Assembly: GCF_001039355.2 (NCBI RefSeq)
Contig: NW_019775835.1
Location: forward strand, 739,155-803,154
Source: Lingula anatina
Lineage: Eukaryota; Brachiopoda; Lingulata; Lingulida; Lingulidae
Direction of reading: 5' to 3'
DNA length: 64,000 nucleotides
Below the pieces are notes generated by a model that ran no database searches, had not been told where the DNA came from, and was given only the letters and a program-made list of their open reading frames with translations. Below, piece by piece: positions 26,117 through 39,900 of this stretch. How positions within the stretch are numbered: position 1 is the first letter of the stretch; each line of letters opens with the position of its first letter. A program made the translations under genes and the position numbers.

Positions 26117-27308
26117 GTGAGTATCATTTCTGATGATATTTTTATAACATTTAAAAAAGAAAATATTACATAGTTCATGTGGGAAGAATCAATTTGGTTA
26201 AAAGTCTAATCAATGGAATTTCCTCCCAAGTGATTTCGATCTTACTTTGTGTAACAGATCAAAAAATGCATTTTTAGTGCATGAAAATTGGCAGATTTTT
26301 AATCTGAAATATCTATCTACAAAAATGGCATTTTATAAGAATTAACTAGATAAATATTTTAAAATTTTACTTTTGCTATGGGATAAAGGGTAACTTTAAT
26401 TACAATAAGGAAGTGTGCATTTGCACAATGGAGAGTGATAACATTTTAATGCAAATGTGTTATCTTAGAAAAGTTGCTGGGATATTTATTCCTTATACAG
26501 GTGCCAAGAAAATTGGGTGCAGGTATTTTTTTTCTTGCATTCTATTTGCAGATAGGATCTCAATTTCCCAACAGAGACTTTTATTCCCAAAGCCCTCCAA
26601 TGACAATGCTAATAATTGAATATGTTCATGTTTTCCAAATAGTTAATCGAACATGCAACTCTTGCTCATATTTGTGTCTCCAATTTTGATTACATTCATA
26701 AAAAAACTAATATTTCCTTCATGCATCACCCAAACATGAAATTAGAAATATGAAACAACTTTGTAAGCTTAGCTTTATGAACAATGTTATTAGATAGCAG
26801 CCGGCAGATAGAACATTTTTTTCAAATAAGTAGTACAGTAAACCAAATTGTATTGATCTGCTATTGACCTTTGCTTATTAATATTAATATTAATGTTATT
26901 TCATTTGTGAAAGCCTTTTTCCCAAGGTGATGATATGGACTATCATGATTGAATATTTTCGTGTTTACTTCAGCACTAATGGGGCATGCAACTCTTGCTC
27001 GTATTTGTACTTCCTGCATTAGACACATGTTCCTGAAAACAAAACAAAAACCCTATAAAGTTGTGAAAAAAGGCTCCCTTGATAAGACAGGGGAATAATT
27101 TGCAAAAAAAACATGTGCTTCTGAAAGATACATCTCTACAGTTTCTCATGGGTGGCACTCTGACCTGCTACTCATGTGTTTGTATTGTATCGCCATATTA
27201 CACCTGCTCATTTTGTTATTGTGTTTTATTTCAGGTAGATAAGTACTCCACGATGTTCTTCAGGATTAGCTAGGCCAAGAGGCAGTAACATTCTAATTTG
27301 ATGGTGGT

Positions 27309-27674
27309 TTAGGCTCTAGGGGGTACTCGGCAGGAAATTAATGCTCTGGTAGTTTTTACAAGCACTGAATTGCTTGTGAACGGTGTATATAAACCCTGTG
27401 ATTCTAATATTGACCCTTGCAATAATCTAGGATCCTCCCTTGGTGGGTCTTGGGAATAATGTAGAGACATAGGAGAGAATTGGCGGCCATTCACATGTAT
27501 GATGTTTTCTACCACTGGCCAGCTGAGGGATGGCAAACCGGTGCCAAAAAATCCTAGCTGGTCACAGGATAGAGACATGCCGGCTGGTAAATAGCCAGAA
27601 AAATATCTGCCAATATCTGGTGAAAAAAATCCACTCTGTGACTCTGGTAGATGGTACCTATTGCGCCAAAACAT
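27309..27674 (-). CDS. Orphan open reading frame, 121 codons, doubtful
   Basis: A minus-strand frame open for 121 codons in locally more GC-rich DNA than its surroundings. The predicted product (starting MFWRNRYHLPES, ending SCRVPPRA) has no signal peptide, membrane segment or motif I recognise. No splice context, TATA or poly(A) signal argues for it. It may be part of an unrecognised repeat or chance. Not assigned a function. Confidence 0.15.
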   Translation of the reverse strand: MFWRNRYHLPESQSGFFSPDIGRYFSGYLPAGMSLSCDQLGFFGTGLPSLSWPVVENIIHVNGRQFSPMSLHYSQDPPREDPRLLQGSILESQGLYTPFTSNSVLVKTTRALISCRVPPRA

Positions 27675-27682
27675 GTATGATT

Positions 27683-27871
27683 TTAAAATAGGTATGTTTC
27701 TGATGTGAATTAAACTGATAACTACTAAATAAAATTAAGCTTTCTTCATATTTATAAGTGGTTATTATAGATTAATTTATATAGTAAGTAAGTATGTTTG
27801 AATTTTTTAGTAAACAAATTCAAAATGTACTGCTTTCCTTTTTTGGTAATCACCAAACATACCTATTTTGC
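27683..27871. repeat. Possible small foldback element
   Basis: AAAATAGGTATGTTT (27683-27697) and its exact complement AAACATACCTATTTT (27857-27871) face each other across about 160 bp of non-coding sequence. 15-bp perfect ends suit a small MITE, but no target duplication is evident. Confidence 0.45.
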
Positions 27872-30800
27872 CTAGCACTGCCACGTGTACTATAGATGTC
27901 TTTTTGTTAGATATATAGGATTGTAGATGTCACCGTGGGAGGTGTAAGGCATGACCACGTGACACATTCTCAAGTATTACAAGATCTAAGAATGTTTATA
28001 ATTATGCCAGAAACAGGATAAGTTGTGGTTTTGCACCCCAGTGGCTTTTTTGAAAAGTACTTTTGTCATACTTGAGCTTGTTGAGTGTACTTTTCTGTTT
28101 TTAAACATCTCCGCAATCTCTGACTGAACGTTGCTAATAAGAACAAAACCGCTACGTAATCAATACAGCAAAACAAGAACACCTCAAAAGGCATTACAAA
28201 GGTTACTGGTTTGTCTGACGCCTAGAAATGTCTCTGTATAGCAGAAACTTGTATAACTATTACAAGAATTGGATGAGTCAATTATCTTTATATGAAAATG
28301 ATGCTGATTTAGTTTTATTAAGTTCAGCCATTGACTATACATGTTTTAGAAATTAAATGAGAACTTTAACTTAAAACGTCAAAGGGCGTTGATTGGTGTT
28401 ATTTACTTTTTTATTCAGATATGTGTATTGTGTTCCAAAAAAAAAACGACAACTTGGAGAGTATGAAAAGTGCAGTGACTTATGCACCAAGTTGTAAATT
28501 GTTTAAAAAAAATTGAAGAAAAACGAAGCTGTATTATGCTTTTTTTGCATTAAGTTGGGACGTTTCTGTGATCTACGCGAAGAGTACTTTATTAAAGGGT
28601 TCATTTACTCCAAATAGCAGCTTTGATGAGCTTCGCCTAAAGTTAAAAAAAGGTCATTCTTTTGTATTAACGAATGATTTTTTTGAGGTCGGCGTATCAC
28701 GAACTACCGAAACCATATCACGGAAAATATATTGGTCTTCTTCTACGAGGAGAAAGCATGTGGGTATCTTTTATGGGTTATGTGGTTTCATTCTCTCCCT
28801 TTTTTGTAAAACTACAAAAGTTTTACTCAAAGTGCATTCTATGATGCCCTATTTCTCTTCTTTGTGAATATGTAATGAAAAGTAACGTGCCCAACCCTCT
28901 GAAAAGACGAATATAAAATCACTTCAGTAGAGGCGTTGCAGTAGTCCGTGAAGAATAGCGTACAGGATACCCCTTGTATAATTAATATTTTATATCTGTT
29001 ATCCAATTTCCCTCATGTTCAATTAGTGTTTTTCGCAAGTAAAGATGTTACAAGCTAAGGCGTCCTTTTCTTAAATTTCACTGGAAATTAAGTACTTGAA
29101 CTGGGAACCACACAACCATTCACTATAAATGAACTTAAATGCTTAAATCAGCATTTGTAAAGACCGACAGGTAACACGGGTGTTTGATAAAACTGAAAAT
29201 TTTGAAATTGTCGCCATTCCCAGACTGAATGCATAAAAGACTCCCAAGTGATGATGTTTTATACTTTTTATAGTTGAGAAAATTGGATTGATGAGATACG
29301 GCACTAGGAATTCTACTGAAAAAAGTTAACGTCAAAAATGGGTGGGTGAAATGTTTGTGCTGGAGCTTAGCCTAACGATGAAACGGAAGGATTTCAAAGT
29401 CGTATTCAAGTCTCAATGCAAAGGCGAGCTTTGTGAAGGAACCGCTAACCTAAGCCATTATCCTTGCTCTAGTTCGAAACGTGGACATAGCTCGTCAGTC
29501 CATTGAAGCTCAGGAATCCCAAAATGGCTTTTCTAGCTCCATTTTCACAATGGACTTTGGTAGCTGGAATGATCAAAGTATCTTTACATGTAACGCATTA
29601 AAAGCATTTTTCCGGATCCGGTCGACAAGATCATTCGATATGGATGAGGGGGTTGGACACTTTAATTACAAGGCGACGGCTGCTTTTTGTGCTCTGTGTC
29701 AGAAACTTTCAATGATCTAGGTTTCAAGTAAAATTTAGATGTTTTATCTTGAAAGATATTATATATTATAAGCACCATTACCTTTGAGCATTGGAAAAGC
29801 ATGTGAACATAGGTGCGGTAAATGCAGTTGCCGCAATTTTTTTTCCAAGCGTACGTGTATTGAATAAAATTGGTGTAATTGGAGATTTGTAAATTTACCA
29901 CTCCCTGAAATTCTTTTTTTTTCCATTATGAATATGTGTCAATAATACAGTTGAAACAGAATCTCTTTGGAAAAAGAGCCCCCAAGCATATGACTCGTTT
30001 ATACGGAAAGGAGTCGAATACAAAGTGCTGTGCATTTATGTGGTGTAGAACTGATGCTGACGTCTGCTCATTTGTCCTTCAGTTATACCTTAGACTACAT
30101 TTCCCCTTGATTACTTTCTATCTTCTTCGTCTTCTTTATTAAATTCCTAAGTAAGTTAAGTGATATCGAAATGTTGTTACTATATTTTTGAGGAAGGCAT
30201 TTTGTAAAAGACATTTTCCAAAAAGACAATCCTTAGACGTCGTGATGGTAGCTAAATGAAGACGAAAAGTTTCTCGTTCCAATACACGTGGTTTTGGTTT
30301 GAGCTGAATGAAATAGAACGAAAAGAACTATTTATTGAGTGTCTTATCTGCAACATGAACGGCAGTTTCAAAACAAGTGCCTTCCTTGTCTTGCTGTTTT
30401 GCATTTGAACCAAAGCATTTTGCCAGGTTTGGCAAACGATTAGATTTGAACAAATCGATTTTTTTCGCCTTTTACATAAAGTTTATCTCCCAGGATATGG
30501 GCAAGGATAGACTACAGTAGATTCACGATCTAATTTTGGGTAGGAAGACTCAATGATAAAACGTTGAACCAGGTTCAGGAGATGTCTACAACTGCATCTA
30601 TTTAAAAGAAAAGACAAATCTATATCTAGTCCACACGGGTGCTATATACCTTATGAGTCCAAGAGACATTTTAGATAGTATGTTAGACATAATACGTATT
30701 ATATATTATTTTGTCAGCGGTATCGAAATATAGTATTATTTTAAAAAAATATACTTCATAAAATTCAAATTTCCCTATTTCAAAAATGTTAACATTAGGG

Positions 30801-31454
30801 TCAGATGCACTGCAAATTCGACAAATTCAGGTATATCTTTTTGAATGAGGGAGGTCTTTTGTTCCCTCCTCCGCCTTTTTATTATCCTAGATGTACCGGC
30901 GTCTATGCCAGACGTATAGAAACATAGATTCCGCTGACAATGGGCACGAAAAAAAACTGTTTTATGATGTTGGAAGCATTGCTCATTTCAACATAGATCT
31001 AGCGCTATCGGTATTTGCACGGAATCTTTAAATTACTACAATACGAGTCAAATGGCTCTTGTGAATTTTCGTGTTCTTTTCAGTCTAAAAGGAAAAATTG
31101 TGCCATTTATTTTGGATTTTTTACGTTCACTTTGCTTTAACCAAATTTAGGTTACCGTTCTTGTCTTCAGGCTTTTTACTTCCATTAAAAACAATAGTTT
31201 CTTAACAAGACAAAATGATTAAACCTGTCCTTCATACTCATGGATCATCGGGAAATAAAAGGCTTATGGACAACACACATAAAATGGTTCTTGAAGTCTG
31301 TGCTCTTGTCTTTCTGCACGACAATTGTGACTAAGTAAATACTGTATACTTCCCAAAACTATTCAACCAGAGATCATGCATGATCTTTTTAATCCTACTT
31401 AAGAATGTATGCCCCACTCCTACAATGAACCTTAAATAAGAAACCATTCCACAG

Positions 31455-31651
31455 ATATTTAGATCGATCTATCCCCCTGGGGAGTCTCACTAGATTGCTG
31501 TCAGCTTAACCGGCTTAAATGTCTGTCCCGCCTACTTACAGCTGTAAGGGGGTAATTAACTTTTGTGCGCGCTCGGCTCCCGGAAGCTGACAGCAATTTA
31601 GAGTAAACCCCCAGGGAGTTAGGTCGATCCAGATGGATCGATCTAAATCTG
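31455..31651. repeat. MITE-like foldback element, family C
   Basis: The left end (ATTTAGATCGATCTATCC, CCCCTGGGGAGT, AGATTGCTGTCAGCTT) is mirrored at the right end (AAGCTGACAGCAATTTAGAG, CCCCCAGGGAGT, GGATCGATCTAAATCT). The inverted repeats are about 60-70 bp, in an element of about 197 bp with no coding capacity. Confidence 0.8.
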
Positions 31652-33637
31652 AGGGAACCCAGTCTAAGATACAGTTTAAACTTGGTGAATTCATGGTTTA
31701 AAGGAGTTTGAAGCTAAAAGTTTGTATTCGCCAATTCGAAACTTATACAATAGTATAGAGTTTGAAGGCTACGTTCTGTGTCACACGCTTTGTTTTTACA
31801 AAAACCACATGTCAAACTATTATGGCTAGCTGTCCATTCACTTTTACGCGGGGGCCTTTTTGTGCAGACTGCATTGACTATTAAACTACGGGTTAAACTG
31901 AAAAAAATTAAAATGATAGATGCTGTTTAAACACCCAGAATTCTGTCATAGTTGATCGTAAGGATCGTAATTTGGTTAATTTTCATAGAGAGACAGTATG
32001 CGTAGGCCTATTGTTTGTCAGTTTTCCGTGTGTGTGCCTTTATCAAATGCAATACGGTTCGAACGTGTATCTTGTCGAAATGTTTAGACGATGTTTTGTT
32101 TAGAAATATGAATCGATAAAATGCACTTTCAAAGACCAAACCAATAAGGTAACTTTGTATAGGTGACAAATTGCATAAATTGGTGTTTTCATAGAAAAGA
32201 AATAATGAAATACTAAAAGTAGAATTGAGGTCTGATGTTATTTGGCATAGCTGCCAGTAGCAAAAAAGTTTGTTTTCTACGATATCCCAGTGGGATGTTT
32301 TCAAAGGTTGTTTTCGGTTCGCCAATTACATTAGGATCTAATCACAGCGCAAGGGACACGAAAGTCGTTGAATCTGGCGTTGCCTCATTTATGTTCGATA
32401 CTAGATTTGTGCGAACCTGAGAAGTGATTGGTAGTTCGAATTAAGACAATCGCTAAACACATTATTTCCTTCATATTTTTTTAAAGCGTACCTAAGGCAC
32501 AAGCGATTTACTAAAAAATTTGAGTTTCAGGAAATTAAATGAAACTGAAGTATCTGCATGAGTGTTTTAACGACACCAACAGTGCTTTGGGACTTGATTT
32601 ACCTTTTTTTTTTCAAAAGGTAGCATTGTTCAAATGAGAGCTCGAGGTTTGAGGGAAGCTTCAATTTGGTTGTAGTGGACACAGCCCATATTGTGGTAGC
32701 TGTATGAGTAAAAATCTTCAACCTTCGCAAATACAAAATTAAGGTATTCAATATGAGCTTTTTTAATTATTATTTCTCCTGGAGTCGAACTTGTGATGAC
32801 GACGAACACATCTGATTTTGGACCTGTTTTCACTTTAACTACAAAAACCGATATGATAATGACTTCCGTGCTTTACATATTGCATGATAATCATCATTTT
32901 TAACATATGGTCTGTATGTTATATGGAAAATTTACCCTTTTCATAACTTCATAAAATCTCTATTGCTTATGAAATCGAGTTGTGTTAAAATTGCAGTTAA
33001 ACACGAATGTTTTAGAGCAATACCACTTTTCCCATATAATAATATCTCAAATAAATGTGCTGCTAAATGATTCTCTCAGTTTATTATGGAACAATGAGAG
33101 ATTGTGAAATACAAGACCGTAAGACTATGGAAAAGGAATAAATGGAAAGTTTTCCAAGTTTATTCCAAATAATGGACGATACGCCAAGGAGCCGACATGC
33201 TTGTCACGATCTCATTTCAGGGAAACAATTTATATGTTCATAAAATATACTGCTTTAATGCTTCTTTTGTTTTCAAAATAAATAATTTTCAGTCTCTAGC
33301 TATGCCTCAACTATATATATAATATATGTTCATTCACAAAACTACCATATATAATCTGCTTGGCGAGACAGCACATTTTTCAAAATATTTCCTCTTCACG
33401 TTGGTTTAGTCCTAGCGCATGCCAGTTAGCAAGTAGGCCTATAGTGAAAAATATAAGATGTATGGGGTGCTCATTTTCCCATTTGATAAAATAGAAAACA
33501 AAAAGTACAACTATAATTCCACTCTTGCTGGTGTGGTGTAGGAAATGGCATGCATTCTGTCATTAAGCTTTCCTGTTCTTAACGATCTTAAAGAAGTGTG
33601 TAAGTGAAAAAGCTATCAAAACCCATGTGCAAATGTC

Positions 33638-33643
33638 TTTATT
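33638..33643 (-). terminator. Poly(A) signal AATAAA of the peptide gene
   Basis: On the minus strand this reads AATAAA, 192 bp downstream of the predicted stop codon at 33835. It is the first canonical signal after the stop that I found. Confidence 0.5.
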
Positions 33644-33834
33644 TCATTATTTCCGAAAGTCTAATTTTCTTTACTTCACTAAATGAATTTGCTAGAGACA
33701 GAAGTTCAAATCATATAATCATTTTGCATTCAGTGCGAACTTGATTGCTGTGAATCCTGAAATCCTGAAAGTGTCGAATTTCCATCTTCCGATTGTCTTC
33801 TCCTCATCCAACATATCTCAAAGATGAACTTCTA

Positions 33835-33972
33835 TCAGTAACTCTGCCACCTGTTATCAGTATTGTCCATATTATCTTCTTGGTTATAGAATGCCTGTGC
33901 TTGCTCGCGTGGCATTATAACGTATTTTCTGAGGAACCATTCGGCGGGTGAAGGGAATTGGCTCCCCTCCAG
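33835..33972 (-). CDS. Last exon of the peptide precursor
   Basis: The acceptor CTGCTCCTTTTTCAG is followed by 45 codons, then TGA. The phase (0) fits the upstream exon that ends at 38623. The product is hydrophilic, with one basic site in FLRKYV and an acidic, Asn-rich tail (EDNMDNTDN). No Gly-Lys-Arg is present, so it may be a spacer or a non-amidated C-terminal peptide. Confidence 0.65.
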   Translation of the reverse strand: MEGSQFPSPAEWFLRKYVIMPREQAQAFYNQEDNMDNTDNRWQSY

Positions 33973-36900
33973 CTGAAAAAGGAGCAGATTATTAATAATG
34001 GGGAGATAATCGGTATTTGATATATATAAGTCTTTCCCCACATCCTTAAGAGACTTTACTGCAATACGCTAGTTTACTTTCTCTTACAATATGAAAGTCA
34101 AAGAAAAATATGAAAAAAAATGAAAGAAAAGATTTTAGTCTACCACATAACTTTGTTAAAAATCTCTAACGGGTGTCTCTTTTATGAAAATATTTATACG
34201 CTGTATCTTGATTATAGCTCTAATTCCATGAAAAAAGTGACAATACACTTCAAGCTGAAACAGTACTACAGGCGTAGTGCTACAAATGACAATATCCAGA
34301 GATAGACAGAAATTGGAGATGGCGTGTCTTTCTTTCAGTAAAGGATAGTCAAATTTAGTTGACGTTTGACGCTAATGAATGTAAAATGGCCTTCTCGTGT
34401 TTCTGTTGGTATTACAAATACAATCAAGCATGCGACGCTCCCCGCCTAATCGATTGGAGGTATATGCTTGCTTTCAAACTCCTACTTTGCCGACATGTCT
34501 AAGGGAATAGATTCGATAAATTCCATTTCACTCGTGCTTTAATCAAGCATTGTTCTCCAATCAGTTTATAGTTTTATGTTTAACGGGGTTTTGGATTTCA
34601 TATGAGGTTTTTGACGTTAATTGGTATTTATTTGTCCAATCTTACGCCATTTGCGTAGAATAGAATAACTAATAAACATGATGATGCTTTTTTCGGCCAA
34701 GGAATGTTTTGATTTGCTTTACAATGCTTTTTTACCAGTCTTGAAAACCAATGAAGTTATCCTGTCCTATTATCAACATTGCCTTCAAAACATATCAAAA
34801 TTATATCTTGAACAGTTTTTCATAACACTGATAGGCTGGGATTAGACGATAAGAATTTCAAAGTGATTGGCAAAAGAAGGCATTGCATTTAACTTTCTTT
34901 GGACAATGTTCTATGCGTTTTTCAATTATACAGCTATAAAACAAGCAAGACTGGGAGCTTCCAATATTAATATCTATCTTTTTATTATTACTTCAGTAAG
35001 TAAAATTATCGGTGGGGACTGCTATGTATGGAATACATCGAACATTCAATGTCAGTTGGGGAAATGAGCAGAGTCATAACCGAACTTTTTGTAATTAATG
35101 TTCGTCGTAGGTGGCAGCTTTATATAAGAAGTAAGACCTTTGTGAGAAGTTTATTATCCAATCGACGAAGCTATTTCCGTGGCTTAGTCAAGACCGCGGT
35201 TTTACAAAAAACAGTTTCTTATTTTCTGCCAGTTTCAAATTGTGTTGCCCAACCTACATAAATACGCAAACAGGCGTTCTAATCTGTGGACGCGATTCAC
35301 CTTAGAATTTCATCATTACGTATGCCAGGAATGTCTTCTCAAACGCCTACAACAAATAACGCTAGCTGTCTGCCCTTTCACAAAAAGCAAAACTTTATTC
35401 TATTGTACTGTTCAGTCCAAAAGGCTGCAATATTGAGCACGTGTAATTTGGCGATGGTTTATCTAACCCGTCTGTAATACGTGTAATACGTGCAAACAAA
35501 AACATTTAAAAACTGAATGCAATTCACAAATCGTCAAATATTGGTAAAGGCACACAGCGTGATGCACTAAGGCACAACGCAATTGGAATAGTGTAAATAT
35601 TGGTAACCGAATTGAACTTTATCTGTTGAACATGTTTGAAATGTTAAAATATGTGGACTATTGAATCTTGTTTCATCGATTTTTAATATCTCATGAATAA
35701 AAAATGATATTGTAATTAGCATAAATAATTAGTTGAGGAAAGTCAAAACTCAGTCATTATTATTTACTCTTTGCCAAAACGCGCTTCGACATTTGAAGCG
35801 TACTTTTGACATTTATTTAAACATATTTTGGCGTGTAAATATGGCATGTTATCTTGGAGAAACTAACGGATTTTGATCCGTGACGAAAGTTGTTCTTTTC
35901 GTGCTTTTTACAATTGCCACGCTATGTGGACTTTCCATGTTCGCTGACTTTTTGTTCTGTTTGTTTTCTGTCTTTTAGTGGACGGATTGCATGGGATCGC
36001 TTTTTGCCGTGCTCTTAATCTCGTAGTAGAAACCTTCTGATTAAAATCTTTCTCTCCGACCAACCAAAATAATGGTTTCTGCCAATCACTTAACTTAATT
36101 AGTCACGAAACGTGAGCAGCGCTCGGATTGAGATTGAATTTAAATTTCACATGATCTATCCACCGCCTAATATAATCATATCTAACCTAGCGGACGTCAG
36201 GTGTCTCAAAACGATCTCATTCAGGAAACGGTCTAATTTCTCAACGGATATAAAGCACAATGGCAAAAGTTTATATTGTATAGAACCCAGACTTCAAAGG
36301 TCTATTCAATGCAAATATAGGCTAAATGCAATTGGGCAAGGAAATCGAGACGTTTAGCATAGCGAGCCGTAAACGTACGGAACAACAGTTCGCTTGAGTA
36401 TTACTTGTGATTTAAATAGTTACCAAAACACTAAGCACCGGTACAGAACATAAATTATAAAATAACCCCGATAGCCCCTTAGGTAATAGAATATTCGCAA
36501 ACTATTAAAGATTTATGCCATGTCAATACAGATTAATGTCGATTCAGCCACAATTCTTGCCAACAAACATGCAATCTTCATTGTGGGCTGATGTTCTAAA
36601 TAATATTACGCCTTCCATTGGATAACTGTAACCAAGCATTACAAGAGTACCATTAAACTACAATAATGAAATCCCCAAGGCCTCCTGATTTTAACTTGCC
36701 ACTTTATTCTGCTCTAGCAGTAGCATTTCCTGTCCTTTGAGATCTCTCGTATATTTATCTCTATTTACGTTGTAATTGATAGGTATAATCTAAGAGGATA
36801 ATCTCACTGTGCATTGTCTAAACCACCATATTAGCTCAAACACTTAGGAGCGTCGATGGCGACTGGTAGAAAGCTCAGTATGATGAGGTTTCTTACGTAA

Positions 36901-39900
36901 AATAAAGGATGTCCATAAAACCGACAGTGCGTGTGGAAGTTGGTCGTTATGCAACTATTGTGCAAAGGAAACGTTGGCTTTCATCCTGTTTTTGTCTTAT
37001 CAAACATGATTGGGTCAGGGATTGTAAAGGAAGCCAATCGAGTCAAATGTTAAACCAAGAAATGTATATCTTGCATCCTGTTTTCCTTGCTGAACATGAC
37101 AAAGGACAAGCAGATCTTAGATCGTTTAAAAAATAGGGACTCTCATTGTCAGAAAAGATGTAATTGTTAATTTGGTTTTACAGCGTTCTTTAATCATTAA
37201 GCTTTAAAAAATTTGATTCACATGCCAACATGCTACACAGTGATAAATCAATTAGAACGAATCACAAATTGACGATAAGAGCAATATTTACTGTTCTACA
37301 ATAATCTGATTGTGTCATTTCGAAAAAGTGGAATCGTCTTCAGGATCAAGTAAGACTGCATGTGTTATCTTTTATTGTGAGCCTGAGCCTCATTACCGTT
37401 TAACATTTCTAATGAATGCGTTTTGGAAATGTTTATATATTTATGTATAGTTTATATATTACGAATACATACCACGTTAAGAACATGACAAAGAAAGTGA
37501 GTTTGCATCACACTGACAAATTATTTTCTTCTTAACAAGAAAAATAGACCTATTCCTAGATGCATTTTTGTTAAATCGTAAAAGATAGCGCATAATGAGT
37601 ATCATGACAATTCTACCATTGGATAACAAGGAGGAGATGGAGATTGAGCATTGTGAACAAGAATCCACGAGAGAATCCTAATAAAAATTAAGAAACATCT
37701 TTTTCATTCAGACTATTTTGCTTTGTTTCTGTTAATTAGCAGATCCAGACGAATTTTTCACACCCCACTGTCGTATTCAGAAATGAAACCGGAATGGATA
37801 ATGAAACCCGTTGTCGAGGACAGAGAAACTGCTAAATGACTTTATATTAACGATATGAATCTCAAAAAATCTTATCACAAATCACAAAACATACTGGCAT
37901 AATAGCTAGAGAACATATATATGTAATTTTTGTAATCTTTTCTCCATATCTTGACATAGGCGACATTAAACATCAGGTGTTCTTGTGATTATTTTCTCCC
38001 ACGAATCATCTATCAAATACCTGCACTCGTAAGTGAATGGATTTATTGCACACATCGCGTACGCTGGGACTCTTTGCCTAAGACAGCTATTTCCTGAGTA
38101 AGACACAGTGTGATGCATCGTAAAGTGAATAAATGAGAACACGTTACTTTGATGCCAACGCCGTTGGCAAAATTGTCAATTTTCTTGTTTCCTGCATAGA
38201 ATAATAATATTTCCTTTGATTTGTTCAAAGGTAAGCGAACAATTCTTCAGCAATACAAGTTACGATCTTTATCATTTCCGCTTAAATTAAGACAACGCGG
38301 TTAATAAAATTGACCATACGTAATGCCTGTGTGTTTTCATTCTAGCTTATAAAAATTTGTTTGTGGACAAAATTGTGAAGATAGCGTGGATGTCTGGCTT
38401 CTAAATGATTTCTTGCGTGACATGATATCATCTTCAAAACAGAATTAACCATGATCTCCTAACAATTTTGATACAGACCGTGATGCGAGTTGAATGTCAC
38501 TTGACGACTAGATGTATACCGGAAATTCTTATGATTGGCGCTTTGTACGTTTTGAATAAGGTCAAGTCAACATGAAATATTTAAACATAAATATGTATAT
38601 ATAAATTTCTAGATTATTTTACCTGCGACACCGCCATCCTGTCTTTGAACGCTTGTAATCGGTCTAAGGAAGAGGGAGCATCGCCTGACCGTTTCCCAAT
38701 AAATTCTGGCATCCACGATGAATACTTTCTCCTAAAAACCTGCAAAAAACCAAAAACAATATTTCATCATTGCGCCATTGTTACGTAGCTTCATTGTTGA
38801 GGCCTGCACATTTTAGCTACTGCTTCTCCATTTAATTTTGGTACAAAGAAGTGATGTTTCGCCATGAGAAAAAAAAGCAAACTTTGAAAGAACAGGACAG
38901 AAAGAAACAAATTATCTCACAACGGCTATTCCATGTACAAATCGGGGTTGATGTCCTATTTTTTAGTGCCTTGAGTCACTATACAAAATGCTTTGAAATT
39001 GGTACAATGTTCTCCGGAGTTTTTTTTTACATTTATGTCTACAATCTCGTTTGAACGGTTTCATATCTCGTTACTAAACAAAACCCATTTCGTCAACACG
39101 TTTTCTGTGACAATCTCGTAAGCAAAATTCATTGGTACATCAAACAGAGTAGTTCATCTGCTATTCAAATGACAAGATCAATTATTGTGACGGATAGGAT
39201 GTGTTCGAAATGAATTCTTCAACGGTTATTCATACCGAATAGCATGAAAATCACGCCATGCAGTCTCTTCTTATCAACCCATTACTTGATCTTAGACAAA
39301 GCCTAATCGAGATACTTGACCTCGCGAGCGAGTATTGATGAGAAACTGAAAGCAGATGGACATTAGCATGGAAACAAGATAACGCGTCTTGCTGCGATCT
39401 AATGAGGCGACGGTTTAGGAATAAGGCGCGGTGCCAACTTCCTAGTACAATTCGTTTCACCTGGAACTCTTGGCATAGCTCATCAGCACAGCGTCGTTTT
39501 CCTACGAATTCAGGGACGTACTTGAAACAGTTTCTCCCGCAGTCCCCCGGAGGTACCATAGACAAATAGAACAGCAGTGGGAAACCATGCATCTTCACCA
39601 ACGTCCGAACCATAGAACTGCCCCGGAGCAGGATCACAGATGATTTTAAGTGAATTTGATGGATTAAAACTCATTCTCCAAACACCCGTTTCCACACCGG
39701 TTGCCGTCTTTCCGTTACCCGGACCAAGCCATATCGGTTTTCTAATAGCAAATTAGCATACGATTGTTTTAAAAACGATTTCTAATGCATCATTTGGGAT
39801 CCATGTTATTCTTTGGTGTTTGACAAATATTACCATTAACGTCATTTTTCGTATCACGTATCGGAAAGTATGTTACAAACACAATAAGTCTACGCATACG

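Larger units (their letters stand above)
26117..33637. other. Region between THOC5 and the peptide gene, no convincing gene
   Basis: It holds the THOC5 3' UTR and about 7 kb of spacer. Inside are one orphan open frame (27309-27674), a 15-bp inverted repeat pair (27683/27857) and one MITE-like element (31455-31651). Other open frames are under 110 codons and without domain or splice support. I see no tRNA, rRNA or snRNA. THOC5 and the peptide gene are tail to tail across it. Confidence 0.6.

Noticed and set aside
28568-28867. 99-codon plus-strand open frame in the spacer
   Set aside because: No motif, leader, splice context or poly(A) signal; the length is expected by chance in a spacer this long.
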